Shown here: one piece after another, positions 8,319 through 17,325 of the stretch
Layout: each line of letters starts with the position of its first letter
How positions within the stretch are numbered: the first letter of the stretch is position 1
Assembly (NCBI RefSeq): GCF_011320075.1
Contig: NZ_JAANPA010000022.1
Location: 1-47,860 of the forward strand
DNA: 47,860 nt
Source of the DNA: Sphingosinicella sp. YJ22
Lineage (GTDB): Bacteria > Pseudomonadota > Alphaproteobacteria > Sphingomonadales > Sphingomonadaceae
Reading direction: 5' to 3'
The notes under the pieces: model-generated
The model's input: the letters and a program-made list of their open reading frames with translations, nothing else
Told to the model about the DNA's origin: nothing
Databases searched by the model: none
Program-made: the position numbers and the translations under genes

Positions 8319-9281
8319 CTACTTTTCGATCAGCGGCGAGACATAGTGGGGGTCATGCTCGAAGGGCAGCTCGGCGCCGCTGCGCATCGCTTCGAGCACG
8401 GCGGCGAAATCGGTGCGGCAGCGGAGGCCGAGGACGCGCTCGGCGTGGCTTGAATCGTAGATCCGGTCGATATGGTCTGGGAGGGTCCAGCCGGCGCGGG
8501 CGTAGAGCTCGGCCGCATCCGGGAAATGGCGGGCGATGACCGCCGGTGCGTCGCGCAGCAGCTCCTCCGCCTCCTCGGGCGCGAAAGTCGTGGGCGCGGC
8601 GAGGATGAACGTGCCGAAGCCGATCTCGAGCGCCCGAGCGAGCGCGACGACATGGGCGTCGGCGGCGTCCTCGACGGTGAGCCGGCGGCCGAGGAATTCG
8701 TTGGCCTTGATATTTGGCCCGTCGAGGTGGCGGTGGGTGTCGTCCTCCTCGGGGAAGAAGCGCCCGGTGCGCAGGACCATCACCGCGAGGCCGTGCAGCG
8801 AGTGGTAGAGGTGGCAGAGCTGCTCGGCCGAGCGCTTGGTGACCCCGTAGATATTGCGCGGCTCGAGCGGGCCGAAGCTCTCGTCGAGCCAGGCGGCCTT
8901 GGCGGCGCCCCCTGCCCGCCCCGCGCGGATCGCTTCGGTGATCATCAGCGAGGTCGTGGAGGTGAAGACGAAGCGGTCGTGCCCCGCCGCCACCGCCGCC
9001 TCGAGCAGGTTCAGGGTGCCGGTGACGTTGACGTCGACAAAGGCCTGGGCGGGGTAGCGGGCGATGTCCGGCTTGTGCAGCGCGCCGGCATGGACGACCG
9101 CCTCGATGGCGTGCTCGGCGAAGACCCTATCGACCAGCGCGCGGTCGGCGACGGAGCCGACGATGCGCGTGTGCGCGCCGGGCGCCGGATCGAGCCCGAC
9201 CACGTCATGGCCGGCCGCGGACAGGCGTGGCGCCAGATAGCGGCCGAGCCAGCCCGTCGAACCGGTGAGCAGGATCCGCAC
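8319..9281 (-). CDS. NAD-dependent epimerase/dehydratase
   Basis: This 320-residue extended short-chain dehydrogenase has the Rossmann motif GSTGWLGRYL (7-16) and the catalytic YGVTK motif (Tyr145, Lys149), with TSTTSL supplying the serine/threonine. It would bind NAD(P) and act on a sugar-nucleotide or similar substrate, which cannot be specified. The start is GTG at 9279-9281, directly abutting the scoB stop (TAA then GTG with no gap). That makes it the last gene of the six-gene scoA-to-epimerase operon. There are no membrane segments. Confidence 0.87.
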   Translation of the reverse strand: MRILLTGSTGWLGRYLAPRLSAAGHDVVGLDPAPGAHTRIVGSVADRALVDRVFAEHAIEAVVHAGALHKPDIARYPAQAFVDVNVTGTLNLLEAAVAAGHDRFVFTSTTSLMITEAIRAGRAGGAAKAAWLDESFGPLEPRNIYGVTKRSAEQLCHLYHSLHGLAVMVLRTGRFFPEEDDTHRHLDGPNIKANEFLGRRLTVEDAADAHVVALARALEIGFGTFILAAPTTFAPEEAEELLRDAPAVIARHFPDAAELYARAGWTLPDHIDRIYDSSHAERVLGLRCRTDFAAVLEAMRSGAELPFEHDPHYVSPLIEK

Positions 9282-9912
<631 letters not shown>

Positions 9913-9929
<17 letters not shown>

Positions 9930-10374
9930 GCGATACCTCTCTTCGGCTGAGATAGCCCCACGCGCGCCACGTGCCGATCGCATGGACGATGCCATAGACG
10001 AGCACGATCAGCGACGACCACAGCATGAAGTCTGCGGACAGATCGGGGCGGTTGAACGAGGCCGGGCTGACGACGAGCAGCCCGCGCGCGAGATAGATGG
10101 CGCTGATTCCGACGAGGGCGGTGCGCATCAGCGGCAACCGACGGATGAGGCCCACGCCGGCGAAGGCATAGGCGGCCCAGATCGCAAGCACCGCGGCGAT
10201 TGCGAGAGTTATGAGCGGCGGGATCCATGAACCGCGCTCGGCCACCTGGGCGATCGGCTCCCCTGCGCCGAAGAAACGGTACCAGTCGGGGCCGCCGAAG
10301 ATGCATGCGATGTGGAGCGCCGCCGCGGCGAGGCTGAGCCAGCCTCCGCAGATCAGCCAGGGATTGCGCCGCAT
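9913..10374 (-). CDS. four-helix integral membrane protein, function unknown
   Basis: This 153-residue protein starts [21 protein letters not shown] and shows about four hydrophobic segments (roughly 7-25, 49-70, 82-100 and 118-138). A distinctive [14 protein letters not shown] sequence lies between the first two. Similar small membrane proteins with the [13 protein letters not shown] motif occur in sphingomonads without assigned function. The gene is inside the scoA-scoB operon, four bases after the NTF2-like gene, and its end overlaps scoB by 17 bases. Translational coupling with scoB is therefore likely. Confidence 0.8.
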
Positions 10375-10378
10375 CGGC

Positions 10379-10945
10379 TCAGCCCCGCTCGCCAGAAGAC
10401 GGACTGGCGAGATATCCGGCCGGAATCGGATTCTGCGGGCTCTCGGCCTGCCACATGATCGAGACGACCCACCAGCGGCCGCCGTGACGGACCAGCTGGA
10501 AGCTGTTGATTCCGCGCATGATGACGGGGCCGTTCTCGCTCTGCCGCGCCTCGTAGGTCGAGAAGACGTGGGCGATGTCGCCATATTGCTCGACGCGGCG
10601 GGCGACCTCGCGCTCGAAGAAGCCGCGCTCCTCAAGGAGCGGGCCGTTCGAGCTGATATAGTCCTCGACACTGCCGCTGCGCAGGCCCGAGCCGCCCTTC
10701 GGCATCAGGCGGCCGTTGGCGGTGAACAGCGAGCGCATGCGGTTCCAGTCGCGGCGCTCGCCGGCCGGGCCGGAGATGACGTCGTAGACAGCCGCCATGA
10801 TCGCATCGATGCTTGCGACGTCGGCCGGATTGGCCGGAACCGCGCCTTGCGTGACGACGACGAACAGGTTCGGCTGCTGCTGCGCGGCGGCGGGCGCGGC
10901 AGCCAGCGTCAGCCCGGCAACGAGAGCAACGGTCAGATTCCTCAT
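10379..10945 (-). CDS. exported NTF2/SnoaL-like protein
   Basis: This 188-residue protein has a signal peptide (MRNLTVALVAGLTLAAAPAAA) followed by an NTF2-like domain. Visible pieces are DIMAAVYDVISGPAGERRDW, FTANGRLMPKGG, and GINSFQLVRHGGRWWVVSIMWQAE, the typical closing strand pair of SnoaL/DUF4440 proteins. The fold forms a cone-shaped pocket used by diverse enzymes and binding proteins, so no reaction can be given. The start overlaps the stop of the acid-phosphatase gene by four bases (ATGA), which fixes the start choice at 10943-10945 rather than an upstream ATG. Confidence 0.83.
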   Translation of the reverse strand: MRNLTVALVAGLTLAAAPAAAQQQPNLFVVVTQGAVPANPADVASIDAIMAAVYDVISGPAGERRDWNRMRSLFTANGRLMPKGGSGLRSGSVEDYISSNGPLLEERGFFEREVARRVEQYGDIAHVFSTYEARQSENGPVIMRGINSFQLVRHGGRWWVVSIMWQAESPQNPIPAGYLASPSSGERG

Positions 10946-11838
10946 TCTCCCCCCTCCACATCGGTCCAGCGCCGGTCCTGCGGAAACACTTCGTCGAACG
11001 TGCCGCGCAGGCCCGGGCCGTAGACCGGGTTGGGCAGCAGGAACCAGCCATTGCCCCACAGGCCGGCGATGTCGCCGCTGGTGGCGAGGCGGCGGCGCTC
11101 CGAGACCGTGAGATCGCGCGCGTTGAACGCGTCGGAGAAGTCGCCGAGCTGGTCGCCGGCCATCGCGACGACGCAGAAGCGATCGGCGATCAGGGCGCGG
11201 CGGCCGTCCTTGCCCGATCCCGACCGGTCGTCGGCGAGGAACAGGGTCTCGCCGAGGCGCGCCGGCCCGAGGCCCGCAAAGTCGAGCGACCGCGCCGTCT
11301 CGGCGGCGTTGGCGGCCATTCGGTTGGTGTTGAAGACGACGGTGATCCCGGCTTCGCGCAGCGCCCTCAGCGCGGTGACCGCGCCGGGCACCGGGGCGAC
11401 GCTCTCGACGCCGGTCCGCTCGTAGCGGTCGCGGCGGGCGCGGTTGTGGGTCCGCCCGGTGAGCGCCTCGTCATATTCGTAGCCGAGGTTGAGCAGCACG
11501 GTCTCGTCGGCATCGAGGACCACTGCGGGCGGCTTGTCCCCGCACGGCACCCAGCGCGGCGCCGCGGGCGTCGCTCCTTGCGCCAGCACGACGCTGTCGC
11601 GCGGGCGGCTGCGCGCCGCGGCGAGCGCGTGGTCGCGAAAGGCGTGAAAGACCTGGATCGACAGGGCCCCCGCCTCGCCCGAGCCGTAGAGCCACTGCAT
11701 CGCCGGCGGCGGCGTGGTCGGCGCGGCGGCGGGAGGCGCAGGCTGGGGCGCGGCGCCGGTCGTCACGCATCCGGCGAGCAGTAGCGCCCCTGCGAGGGCC
11801 AGAACTGGACCCCGGCCCGTGCCGGGGAACCCGAACAT
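10942..11838 (-). CDS. HAD acid phosphatase, lipoprotein e(P4) family
   Basis: This 298-residue protein has a lipoprotein signal with lipobox LLAGC (Cys24), a Pro/Ala-rich linker (29-47), and a DDDD-superfamily HAD domain. The nucleophile motif is VVLDADETVL (Asp109, Asp111). Motif II is FNTNR, and the C-terminal acidic motif is GDQLGDFSD. Members of the e(P4) family are outer-membrane-anchored acid phosphatases that dephosphorylate nucleotides such as NMN or 5'-AMP in the periplasm. The start codon shares one base with the scoA stop (TAATG), so it is coupled to scoA. Placing a periplasmic phosphatase between CoA-transferase subunits is unusual. Confidence 0.9.
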   Translation of the reverse strand: MFGFPGTGRGPVLALAGALLLAGCVTTGAAPQPAPPAAAPTTPPPAMQWLYGSGEAGALSIQVFHAFRDHALAAARSRPRDSVVLAQGATPAAPRWVPCGDKPPAVVLDADETVLLNLGYEYDEALTGRTHNRARRDRYERTGVESVAPVPGAVTALRALREAGITVVFNTNRMAANAAETARSLDFAGLGPARLGETLFLADDRSGSGKDGRRALIADRFCVVAMAGDQLGDFSDAFNARDLTVSERRRLATSGDIAGLWGNGWFLLPNPVYGPGLRGTFDEVFPQDRRWTDVEGGE

Positions 11839-12545
11839 TACGCCGCTTCCCGCTGGCGGGTGGTGCGGAACTCGATCTTCTTGTCGTAGGGGGCGCCGAC
11901 GATCATGCGCTTCACGTAGATCGACGGCAGGTGGATGCAGTCGGCGTCGATCGAGCCGACCGGCACCACTTCCTCGACCTCGGCGACGCAGATCTTGCCC
12001 GCGGTCGCCATCGGCTGGTTGAAGTTGCGCGCGGTCTTGCGGAACTGGAGATTGCCGGTCTCATCAGCGCGCCAGCCCTTGATGATCGCGAGGTCGGCGC
12101 GGATGCCGCGCTCGAGGATATAGTCCTCGCCGTCGAAGCTCTTCACTTCCTTGCCCTCGGCGACCTTCGTGCCGACTCCGGTCTTGGTGTAGAAGCCGGG
12201 GATTCCGGCGCCGCCGGCGCGGCAGCGCTCGGCCAGCGTGCCCTGCGGGCAGAATTCGACCTCGAGCTCGCCGGCGAGATATTGCCGCTCGAATTCCTTG
12301 TTCTCGCCAACATAGGAGCTGATCATCTTCTTGATCTGGCGGGTGCGCAGGAGCTTGCCGAGCCCCTCATTGTCGATGCCGGCATTGTTGGACACGACGG
12401 TGAGGTCGTTGACGCCGCTGTCGCGGATCGCGTCGATCAGCCGCTCCGGAATGCCGCACAGGCCGAACCCGCCCGCGCAAATGGTCATTCCGTCGAACAG
12501 CAGCCCCTCGAGCGCCGCGCCGGCATCGGGATAGATCTTCTTCAC
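11838..12545 (-). CDS. scoA: 3-oxoacid CoA-transferase subunit A
   Basis: This 235-residue alpha subunit has the family motif [16 protein letters not shown] (24-39), the SNNAGID block, [21 protein letters not shown], and [21 protein letters not shown]. It forms a heteromeric succinyl-CoA:3-oxoacid CoA-transferase with ScoB, which carries the catalytic glutamate. Usually scoA and scoB are adjacent and overlapping. Here scoA heads the operon and its TAA overlaps by one base the ATG of an acid phosphatase. The divergent side faces a LysR gene on the same strand, so transcription probably begins in the 82-base gap upstream. Confidence 0.95.
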   Translation of the reverse strand: MKKIYPDAGAALEGLLFDGMTICAGGFGLCGIPERLIDAIRDSGVNDLTVVSNNAGIDNEGLGKLLRTRQIKKMISSYVGENKEFERQYLAGELEVEFCPQGTLAERCRAGGAGIPGFYTKTGVGTKVAEGKEVKSFDGEDYILERGIRADLAIIKGWRADETGNLQFRKTARNFNQPMATAGKICVAEVEEVVPVGSIDADCIHLPSIYVKRMIVGAPYDKKIEFRTTRQREAA

Positions 12546-12627
12546 GTCGGCCCTCCGTCCCTCGTTCGCCGCGGCGATAGCGCCGGGCCGGGGCGGGGGT
12601 CAAGCAAACCTGAACCGGATTTCAACT

Positions 12628-13584
12628 TTACGGTGAAGCGATCGCCGGGCGCGGCTTTTCGCCGTCCCCCAGCCAAGGAGAGTCGCCGCTCGAAGCGGAA
12701 TCTGCCTTGGCGAGCTGCGCGAGGCGTTGGCCGAGAAAATCCATGACCGCCCGCACCCGGGGGGTGCGCCGGAGCCGCTCGTGGGTCATCAGCCAGAGCG
12801 CCAGGTCGTCCCGCTTCATCGGCGGCAGGACCTGAACCAGGTCGGGATCGCGATCGGCCATGAAGCTCGGCAGGACCGCCATCCCGGCGCCGGCGCGCAC
12901 GGCGGCCAGGAGCCCGGTCGCCGAGCCGTGCTCCATAACCACGGCGTCTTCCAGATCGAAGCGCTGGAGCCAGGCGCGATAGACCGGCCAGATCTTCTCG
13001 CCGCCGCCGCCGATGATCGGGTGGTGGCGGAGGTCCTCGGCGTTGTTAGGCCTCACGTGGCGAGCGGCATAGTCGCGGCTGCAATAGAGCGTCCACGGGT
13101 CGGGACCGATGCGCCGGACGACGAGCCCGCCGCCCTGCGGCATGACGCTGGCGCGGACCGCGATGTCGGCCTCGCCGGCACCGAGATCGAGCGGGTAGTC
13201 GCTGGTGACCAACTCGATGCGGATGCCGGCGTGAACGTCGTGAAGGTCGCGAAGGATTGGCGACATCATCGTGACCGCATAGATGTCGGACGTGGTGAGG
13301 CGGACCGTTCCGCTGACGTCGCGCGCAGCAGCCGCCGCAGCGTCGGTGAAATGGGCCGCCGAAGTCTCGACCGCCCGCGCCTGGTCGACCAGAGCCTCGC
13401 CCGCGGGGGTCAGCGCGTAGCCGGCCTGGCGCCTTTCGAACAAGGTGAGGCCGACCGCCTCCTCGAGCGCCGCGATGCGCCGCGCCGCCGTGGTCTGGCT
13501 GACCCTGAGCTTCTTGCCGGCCGCAAGAGTGCTTCCGGTGTCGACGACCGCCAGGAAATAGCGAAGGTCATTCCAGTCGAGCAT
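12628..13584 (-). CDS. LysR-family transcriptional regulator
   Basis: This 318-residue protein has the N-terminal winged helix MLDWNDLRYFLAVVDTGSTL with LRVSQTTAARRIAALEEAVG as the recognition helix and LFERRQAGYALTPAG as the wing. An effector-binding domain follows (about 90-295). The start at 13582-13584 is the canonical LysR start; a longer frame upstream runs into the intergenic palindromes and is rejected. LysR proteins usually regulate a divergent gene; here that is urcA, and two inverted repeats lie between them. The effector is not predictable. It could also act on scoA downstream. Confidence 0.93.
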   Translation of the reverse strand: MLDWNDLRYFLAVVDTGSTLAAGKKLRVSQTTAARRIAALEEAVGLTLFERRQAGYALTPAGEALVDQARAVETSAAHFTDAAAAAARDVSGTVRLTTSDIYAVTMMSPILRDLHDVHAGIRIELVTSDYPLDLGAGEADIAVRASVMPQGGGLVVRRIGPDPWTLYCSRDYAARHVRPNNAEDLRHHPIIGGGGEKIWPVYRAWLQRFDLEDAVVMEHGSATGLLAAVRAGAGMAVLPSFMADRDPDLVQVLPPMKRDDLALWLMTHERLRRTPRVRAVMDFLGQRLAQLAKADSASSGDSPWLGDGEKPRPAIASP

Positions 13585-13618
13585 GGGAGCCCCCTGCTCC
13601 GTCGCGGATCCAAGGTCA

Positions 13619-13636
13619 TTCTGCACTTTCGCAGAA
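13619..13636. promoter_or_regulatory. inverted repeat, candidate LysR operator 1
   Basis: TTCTGC at 13619-13624 and GCAGAA at 13631-13636 form a perfect six-base palindrome around a six-base spacer. It sits 34 bases upstream of the lysR start and about 100 bases upstream of urcA. This is a common place for a LysR autoregulatory site. Confidence 0.45.
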
Positions 13637-13652
13637 CCGTCCGGCAATATCG

Positions 13653-13682
13653 TTGATTGCGTTGCTTTATGCAACTTAATAT
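13653..13682 (+). promoter_or_regulatory. putative urcA promoter
   Basis: TTGATT (13653-13658) and TAATAT (13677-13682) are separated by 18 bases and resemble sigma-70-type -35 and -10 elements. They sit in an AT-rich patch that stands out in this GC-rich window, 54 bases before the urcA start. A second palindrome covers the spacer. Confidence 0.45.
13661..13675. promoter_or_regulatory. inverted repeat, candidate LysR operator 2
   Basis: GTTGC (13661-13665) and GCAAC (13671-13675) flank TTTAT. It lies inside the spacer of the putative urcA promoter, so a bound protein would compete with or position RNA polymerase. Confidence 0.45.
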
Positions 13683-13735
13683 ATCGGTGTCAGCCAGCGC
13701 TGGCTGTGTCCGTCCGGAAATCAAGGGAGACAGCC

Positions 13736-14059
13736 ATGAAGACGATCACCACCCTCGCCGCCGCTTTCGTGGCGACCCTCGCCGCCGCCCCTGTCCTCGC
13801 GCAGGACGCCGCCCCCACCCGTTCCGTCGCGGTCGGCTATGCCGATCTCGACCTCGCCAGCGAGGCCGGCCGGCGCAGCTTCGACAACCGCCTGCGCCAG
13901 GCGGTGCGCGAGGTGTGCGGCTCCGCCTCCTCGGCGGACCTGCGCGGCCAGAACCGGGTCGACGACTGCCGCGAGGTGCTCACCGCCGACGCCGCCCGGC
14001 AGCGCGACATCGTCCTCGCCGGCCGGCAGACGGGCATCGCCATCGCCGCCCGCCGCTGA
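13736..14059 (+). CDS. UrcA family protein
   Basis: This 107-residue protein has a signal peptide (MKTITTLAAAFVATLAAAPVLA) and the UrcA-family pattern: SVAVGYADLDLASEAGRRSFDNRLRQAV is followed by REVCG and, after about 15 residues, DCR. The two conserved cysteines probably form a disulfide. The family is frequent in sphingomonads and xanthomonads, is periplasmic, and has no established function. The ATG at 13736 follows AGGGAGA and the signal peptide fits; upstream in-frame starts would bury it. It is divergent from the LysR gene. Confidence 0.85.
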   Translation: MKTITTLAAAFVATLAAAPVLAQDAAPTRSVAVGYADLDLASEAGRRSFDNRLRQAVREVCGSASSADLRGQNRVDDCREVLTADAARQRDIVLAGRQTGIAIAARR

Positions 14060-14074
14060 TGCTGGTGAGTTAGA

Positions 14075-14107
14075 CGGCGCACCGGCCAGCCCCTCGCCGG
14101 TGCGCCG
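14075..14107. terminator. hairpin between convergent urcA and otsA
   Basis: An 11-base perfect stem (14075-14085 with 14097-14107) encloses an 11-base loop. It lies between the urcA stop (14059) and the otsA stop (14126). There is no clear T-run on either side, so it may act as a weak or Rho-assisted bidirectional terminator or as an mRNA 3'-end stabiliser. Confidence 0.55.
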
Positions 14108-14125
14108 CCGATTCTCCGGATCCGA

Positions 14126-15532
14126 TCAGGATGCGATGGTCAGGTTGGCGCGCTTCTCGACGCCTTTCAGCGCTTCCACGAAGCCCTGGCGCCACCACAC
14201 GACATCTTCCTTCGCGACGCTGTCATACATGGACCGCCAACGCCGCTTGCGCTCGTCGAGCGGCATGTCGAGCGCCTGGCGGATGGCGTCGCTGATCTCG
14301 TCCTTGCTGTACGGATTGACGAGCAAGGCGTCGCCCAGTTGCGAGGCGGAGCCGGCGAAGCGCGACAGGATCAGCACGCCCGGATCCTCCGGGTCCTGAG
14401 CCGCGACATATTCCTTGGCGACCAGGTTCATGCCGTCACGCAAAGGAGTGATGAGGCCGATGTCGGAGGCGCGGTAGAAACCGGCGAGCTCGGCGCGGTT
14501 ATAGCCGCGGTTGACGTAGCGGATCGGCACCCAGTCAACCTCCGCGAAGCCGCCGTTGATGCGCCCCGACAGCTCGTCGAGCCGCTCGCGGATCGCTTCG
14601 TAGGTGTGGACCTCGCCGCGGCTCGGCGGCGCGATTTGCAGGAGAAGCACCTGGCCGTGATAGTCGGGATGCTCCTCGAGGAAGCGGCGATAGCCCCAGA
14701 AGCGCTCCTCGATGCCCTTCGAATAATCGAGCCGATCGACGCCGATAATGACTTTCTTGTCCTCGGCGCTCTGCAGCAGGCGGTCATAGGCAAGCTGGGT
14801 CTCGTCGCTCTTCACCGCCTCGGTGAATTCCTCGAAGTCGACGCCGATCGGGTAGCAGCCCGCCTTCACCTTGCGCTTACCGACGACGATGGTGCCATCA
14901 TCGTCGACCGTGCCGCCGAGCTCGTGACGGACATAGTCGCGGAAGCTGTCGAGCCACTCCTCGTTCTGGAAGCCGATCAGGTCGTAGTCGAGCATCGAGC
15001 GGACGAGGCGCTCGTGGAACGGCAGCGACACGAGCAGGCGCCGCGGCGGCCACGGGATGTGGAGAAAGAAGCCGATCTTGTTCTTGAGGCCCGCCTGGCG
15101 GAGCTGGGTGCCGAGCGGGATGAGATGGTAATCGTGGACCCAGACGATGTCGTCCGGCTCGATCAGCGGCGCGACAGTCTCGGCGAAGCGATGATTGACC
15201 CGCTCGTAGCCGCTGCCGAACGAGCGGTCATATTCGGCGAGGTCGATGCGGTAGTGAAAGAGCGGCCAGAGCGTCCGGTTGGCGTAGCCGTTATAATATT
15301 CGTCGACGTCCTGTTCCTCGAGGTCGATCGTCGCGGTGGTGATGCCGTCCTCGCGGTGCATGTTGATCTGGCCGGTGAAATGGTCGGTCTTCTCGCCCGA
15401 CCAGCCGAACCACAGGCCGCGATATTCGCGCAGCATCGCGCCCAGCGCGACCGCGAGCCCTCCCTGCGCGCCAGCCGGGGAGCGCCCCTTGGGCGCCGAC
15501 ACCCGATTTGAAATGACGATCAGGCGGCTCAT
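14126..15532 (-). CDS. otsA: alpha,alpha-trehalose-phosphate synthase
   Basis: This 468-residue GT20 enzyme makes trehalose-6-phosphate from UDP-glucose and glucose-6-phosphate. Family landmarks are SRLIVISNRVSAPK at the start, the GG pair at 24-25, YNGYANRTLWPLFHY, VWVHDYHLIPLGTQLR, VDRLDYSKGIEERF and TPLRDGMNLVAKEYVAAQ. The start at 15530-15532 overlaps the upstream GH15 gene by four bases (ATGA), which decides it over a longer frame. It is the last gene of otsB-GH15-otsA. Trehalose is an osmo- and desiccation protectant in these bacteria. Confidence 0.97.
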   Translation of the reverse strand: MSRLIVISNRVSAPKGRSPAGAQGGLAVALGAMLREYRGLWFGWSGEKTDHFTGQINMHREDGITTATIDLEEQDVDEYYNGYANRTLWPLFHYRIDLAEYDRSFGSGYERVNHRFAETVAPLIEPDDIVWVHDYHLIPLGTQLRQAGLKNKIGFFLHIPWPPRRLLVSLPFHERLVRSMLDYDLIGFQNEEWLDSFRDYVRHELGGTVDDDGTIVVGKRKVKAGCYPIGVDFEEFTEAVKSDETQLAYDRLLQSAEDKKVIIGVDRLDYSKGIEERFWGYRRFLEEHPDYHGQVLLLQIAPPSRGEVHTYEAIRERLDELSGRINGGFAEVDWVPIRYVNRGYNRAELAGFYRASDIGLITPLRDGMNLVAKEYVAAQDPEDPGVLILSRFAGSASQLGDALLVNPYSKDEISDAIRQALDMPLDERKRRWRSMYDSVAKEDVVWWRQGFVEALKGVEKRANLTIAS

Positions 15533-17325
15533 CTCACCGCGCTCCAGGGTTTGGACAGCAAGCCGGCACAATTGATCAATCCGACAAGCGAATAAGTCTG
15601 CGGATAGTTGCCCCACAGCTCGTGGGTGTCGAAATCGGTGTCCTCGGAGAGGAGGCCGGCGGGGGTCAGTCGTTCAAGCATCTTCGAATAAAGGGCGCGC
15701 GCCTCCTCCTGGCGGCCGGCGAGGTGGAGGGCCTCGATCAGCCAGAAGGTGCAGAAGTTGAAGGCGGTCTCGGGCAGGCCGAAATCGTCCTCGTCGGCGT
15801 AACGCAGCATGTGCTCGCCGCGACGGAGGCCCGCCTCGACCGCCTCGAACGTGGCGAGGAACCGCGGGTCGGAGGGTTCCAGGAAGCGCATGTCGACGAG
15901 CTGGAGCAGGCTCGCGTCGAGCTCGTCGCCGCCGAAGGTCGCGGCGAAGCGCTTGCCCCCCTCGTACCAAGCCTGTTTCTCGATCGTCTCGCGGACCCGT
16001 CTCGCACGATCCCGCCAGAATTCGGCTCGGTCCTCGAGGCCGAGCGCGGTGGCGATGTTGCACAGCCGGTCGCAGGCCGCCCAGCACATCACAGACGAAT
16101 AAGTATGGACCGAAGTGCGGGTGCGAAACTCCCAGAGGCCGGCGTCGGGCTGATCGTGCGCCTCGAACGCGCGGTCGCCGACCTTCTCGAGCGCGTGAAA
16201 ATCCTCGACCGTCGCCTTGCGGAACAGGCGCTCGTCGAAAAAAGCCTGGGCGTTGGACAGAATGATCTGGCCGTAGGCATCATATTGGACCTGGGTGTAG
16301 GCGGCGTTGCCGACCCGAACCGGGCCCATTCCCCGATAGCCCGCGAGCGCCTCGGCAACGCCCTCGTCCAGCTTGGGCTCGCCCGACACGGCGTAGAGCG
16401 GCTGGATGTCGCCGCCCTTCGCGTTGTCGACGATGTTGCGGAGGTAGGAGAGATAGTTTTCGAGGACGTCGAGCGCGCCGAGACGATTGAGCGCCTGAAC
16501 GGTGTAATAGGCGTCGCGGATCCAGCAGTAGCGATAGTCCCAGTTGCGGCCCGAATTCGCCGCCTCCGGGATCGAGGTGGTGAGCGCGGCGACGATCGCG
16601 CCGGTCTCCTCGTGCTGGCACAGCTTCAGGGCGATCGCGGCTCGGATCACCACTTTCTGCCATTCGAGCGGAATGGCGAGGCCGCGAACCCAGTCGCGCC
16701 ATTCGTCCGAGGTCTGGTGGAGCATGGTCGCGACCGTGTGGCCGACATTGCCGACGAACGGCTCGTCGGGACCGAGGAAGAAGTGGAGCGACTTTTCAAG
16801 GCGGAAGCAGCGCCCTTCGAGGAGGCTGCTGACCGGCGCGTCGGTGGTGAGGCGGAGCGGCTGCGGCGCGGTGAGGAAGCGGATATGGTTGCTGCCGCTC
16901 GTCCGCTCGGCGTCGTTGGCGCCCCAATCGGTGCTGGGATTGAGCTGCACCCGGATGCGCGGCGAGCCGGCGATCGGCCGAACGATGCGGCAGAAAGCGA
17001 CCGGACGGTACATGCGGCCCTGGCGGAGAAAGCGCGGGCAGAAGTCGTAGATCTCCGCGATGCCGCCGTCGGCGTCGGTCAGCCGGCTGACCAGGATCGG
17101 CGTGTTGCGCAGGTAGAGCTGGGTGCAGGAGACCTGGTTATCGACCTCGATCCGCCACGTGCCGCGCGGGAGCGCACCCTCGTCCCGCGGCTCCAGCAAA
17201 GCGGAGAAGAGCGGATCGCCGTCCACCCGCGGCTGGCACGCCCACACGAAGGAGGCATTCTCGTCGATCAGGGCACTGACCTGGCAATTGCCGATCGGCC
17301 AGAGATTCAGGTTGTTCACGCGCAT
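15529..17325 (-). CDS. GH15-family glycoside hydrolase (glucoamylase/trehalase-like)
   Basis: This 598-residue protein has the N-terminal beta-sandwich of bacterial GH15 (starts MRVNNLNLWPIGNCQVSALI) and an (alpha/alpha)6 barrel. The hallmark is SGRNWDYRYCWIRDAYYTVQAL around residues 258-279, with YRGMGPVRVGNAA later and LLSEDTDFDTHELWGNYPQTY near the end, which should carry a catalytic Glu. GH15 members hydrolyse alpha-glucosidic bonds, and some bacterial ones are trehalases. It is sandwiched between otsB (10-base overlap) and otsA (4-base overlap), a layout known in many alphaproteobacteria. Trehalose turnover or supply of glucose from glucans are both plausible. There is no signal peptide, so it is cytoplasmic. 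Confidence 0.92.
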   Translation of the reverse strand: MRVNNLNLWPIGNCQVSALIDENASFVWACQPRVDGDPLFSALLEPRDEGALPRGTWRIEVDNQVSCTQLYLRNTPILVSRLTDADGGIAEIYDFCPRFLRQGRMYRPVAFCRIVRPIAGSPRIRVQLNPSTDWGANDAERTSGSNHIRFLTAPQPLRLTTDAPVSSLLEGRCFRLEKSLHFFLGPDEPFVGNVGHTVATMLHQTSDEWRDWVRGLAIPLEWQKVVIRAAIALKLCQHEETGAIVAALTTSIPEAANSGRNWDYRYCWIRDAYYTVQALNRLGALDVLENYLSYLRNIVDNAKGGDIQPLYAVSGEPKLDEGVAEALAGYRGMGPVRVGNAAYTQVQYDAYGQIILSNAQAFFDERLFRKATVEDFHALEKVGDRAFEAHDQPDAGLWEFRTRTSVHTYSSVMCWAACDRLCNIATALGLEDRAEFWRDRARRVRETIEKQAWYEGGKRFAATFGGDELDASLLQLVDMRFLEPSDPRFLATFEAVEAGLRRGEHMLRYADEDDFGLPETAFNFCTFWLIEALHLAGRQEEARALYSKMLERLTPAGLLSEDTDFDTHELWGNYPQTYSLVGLINCAGLLSKPWSAVR

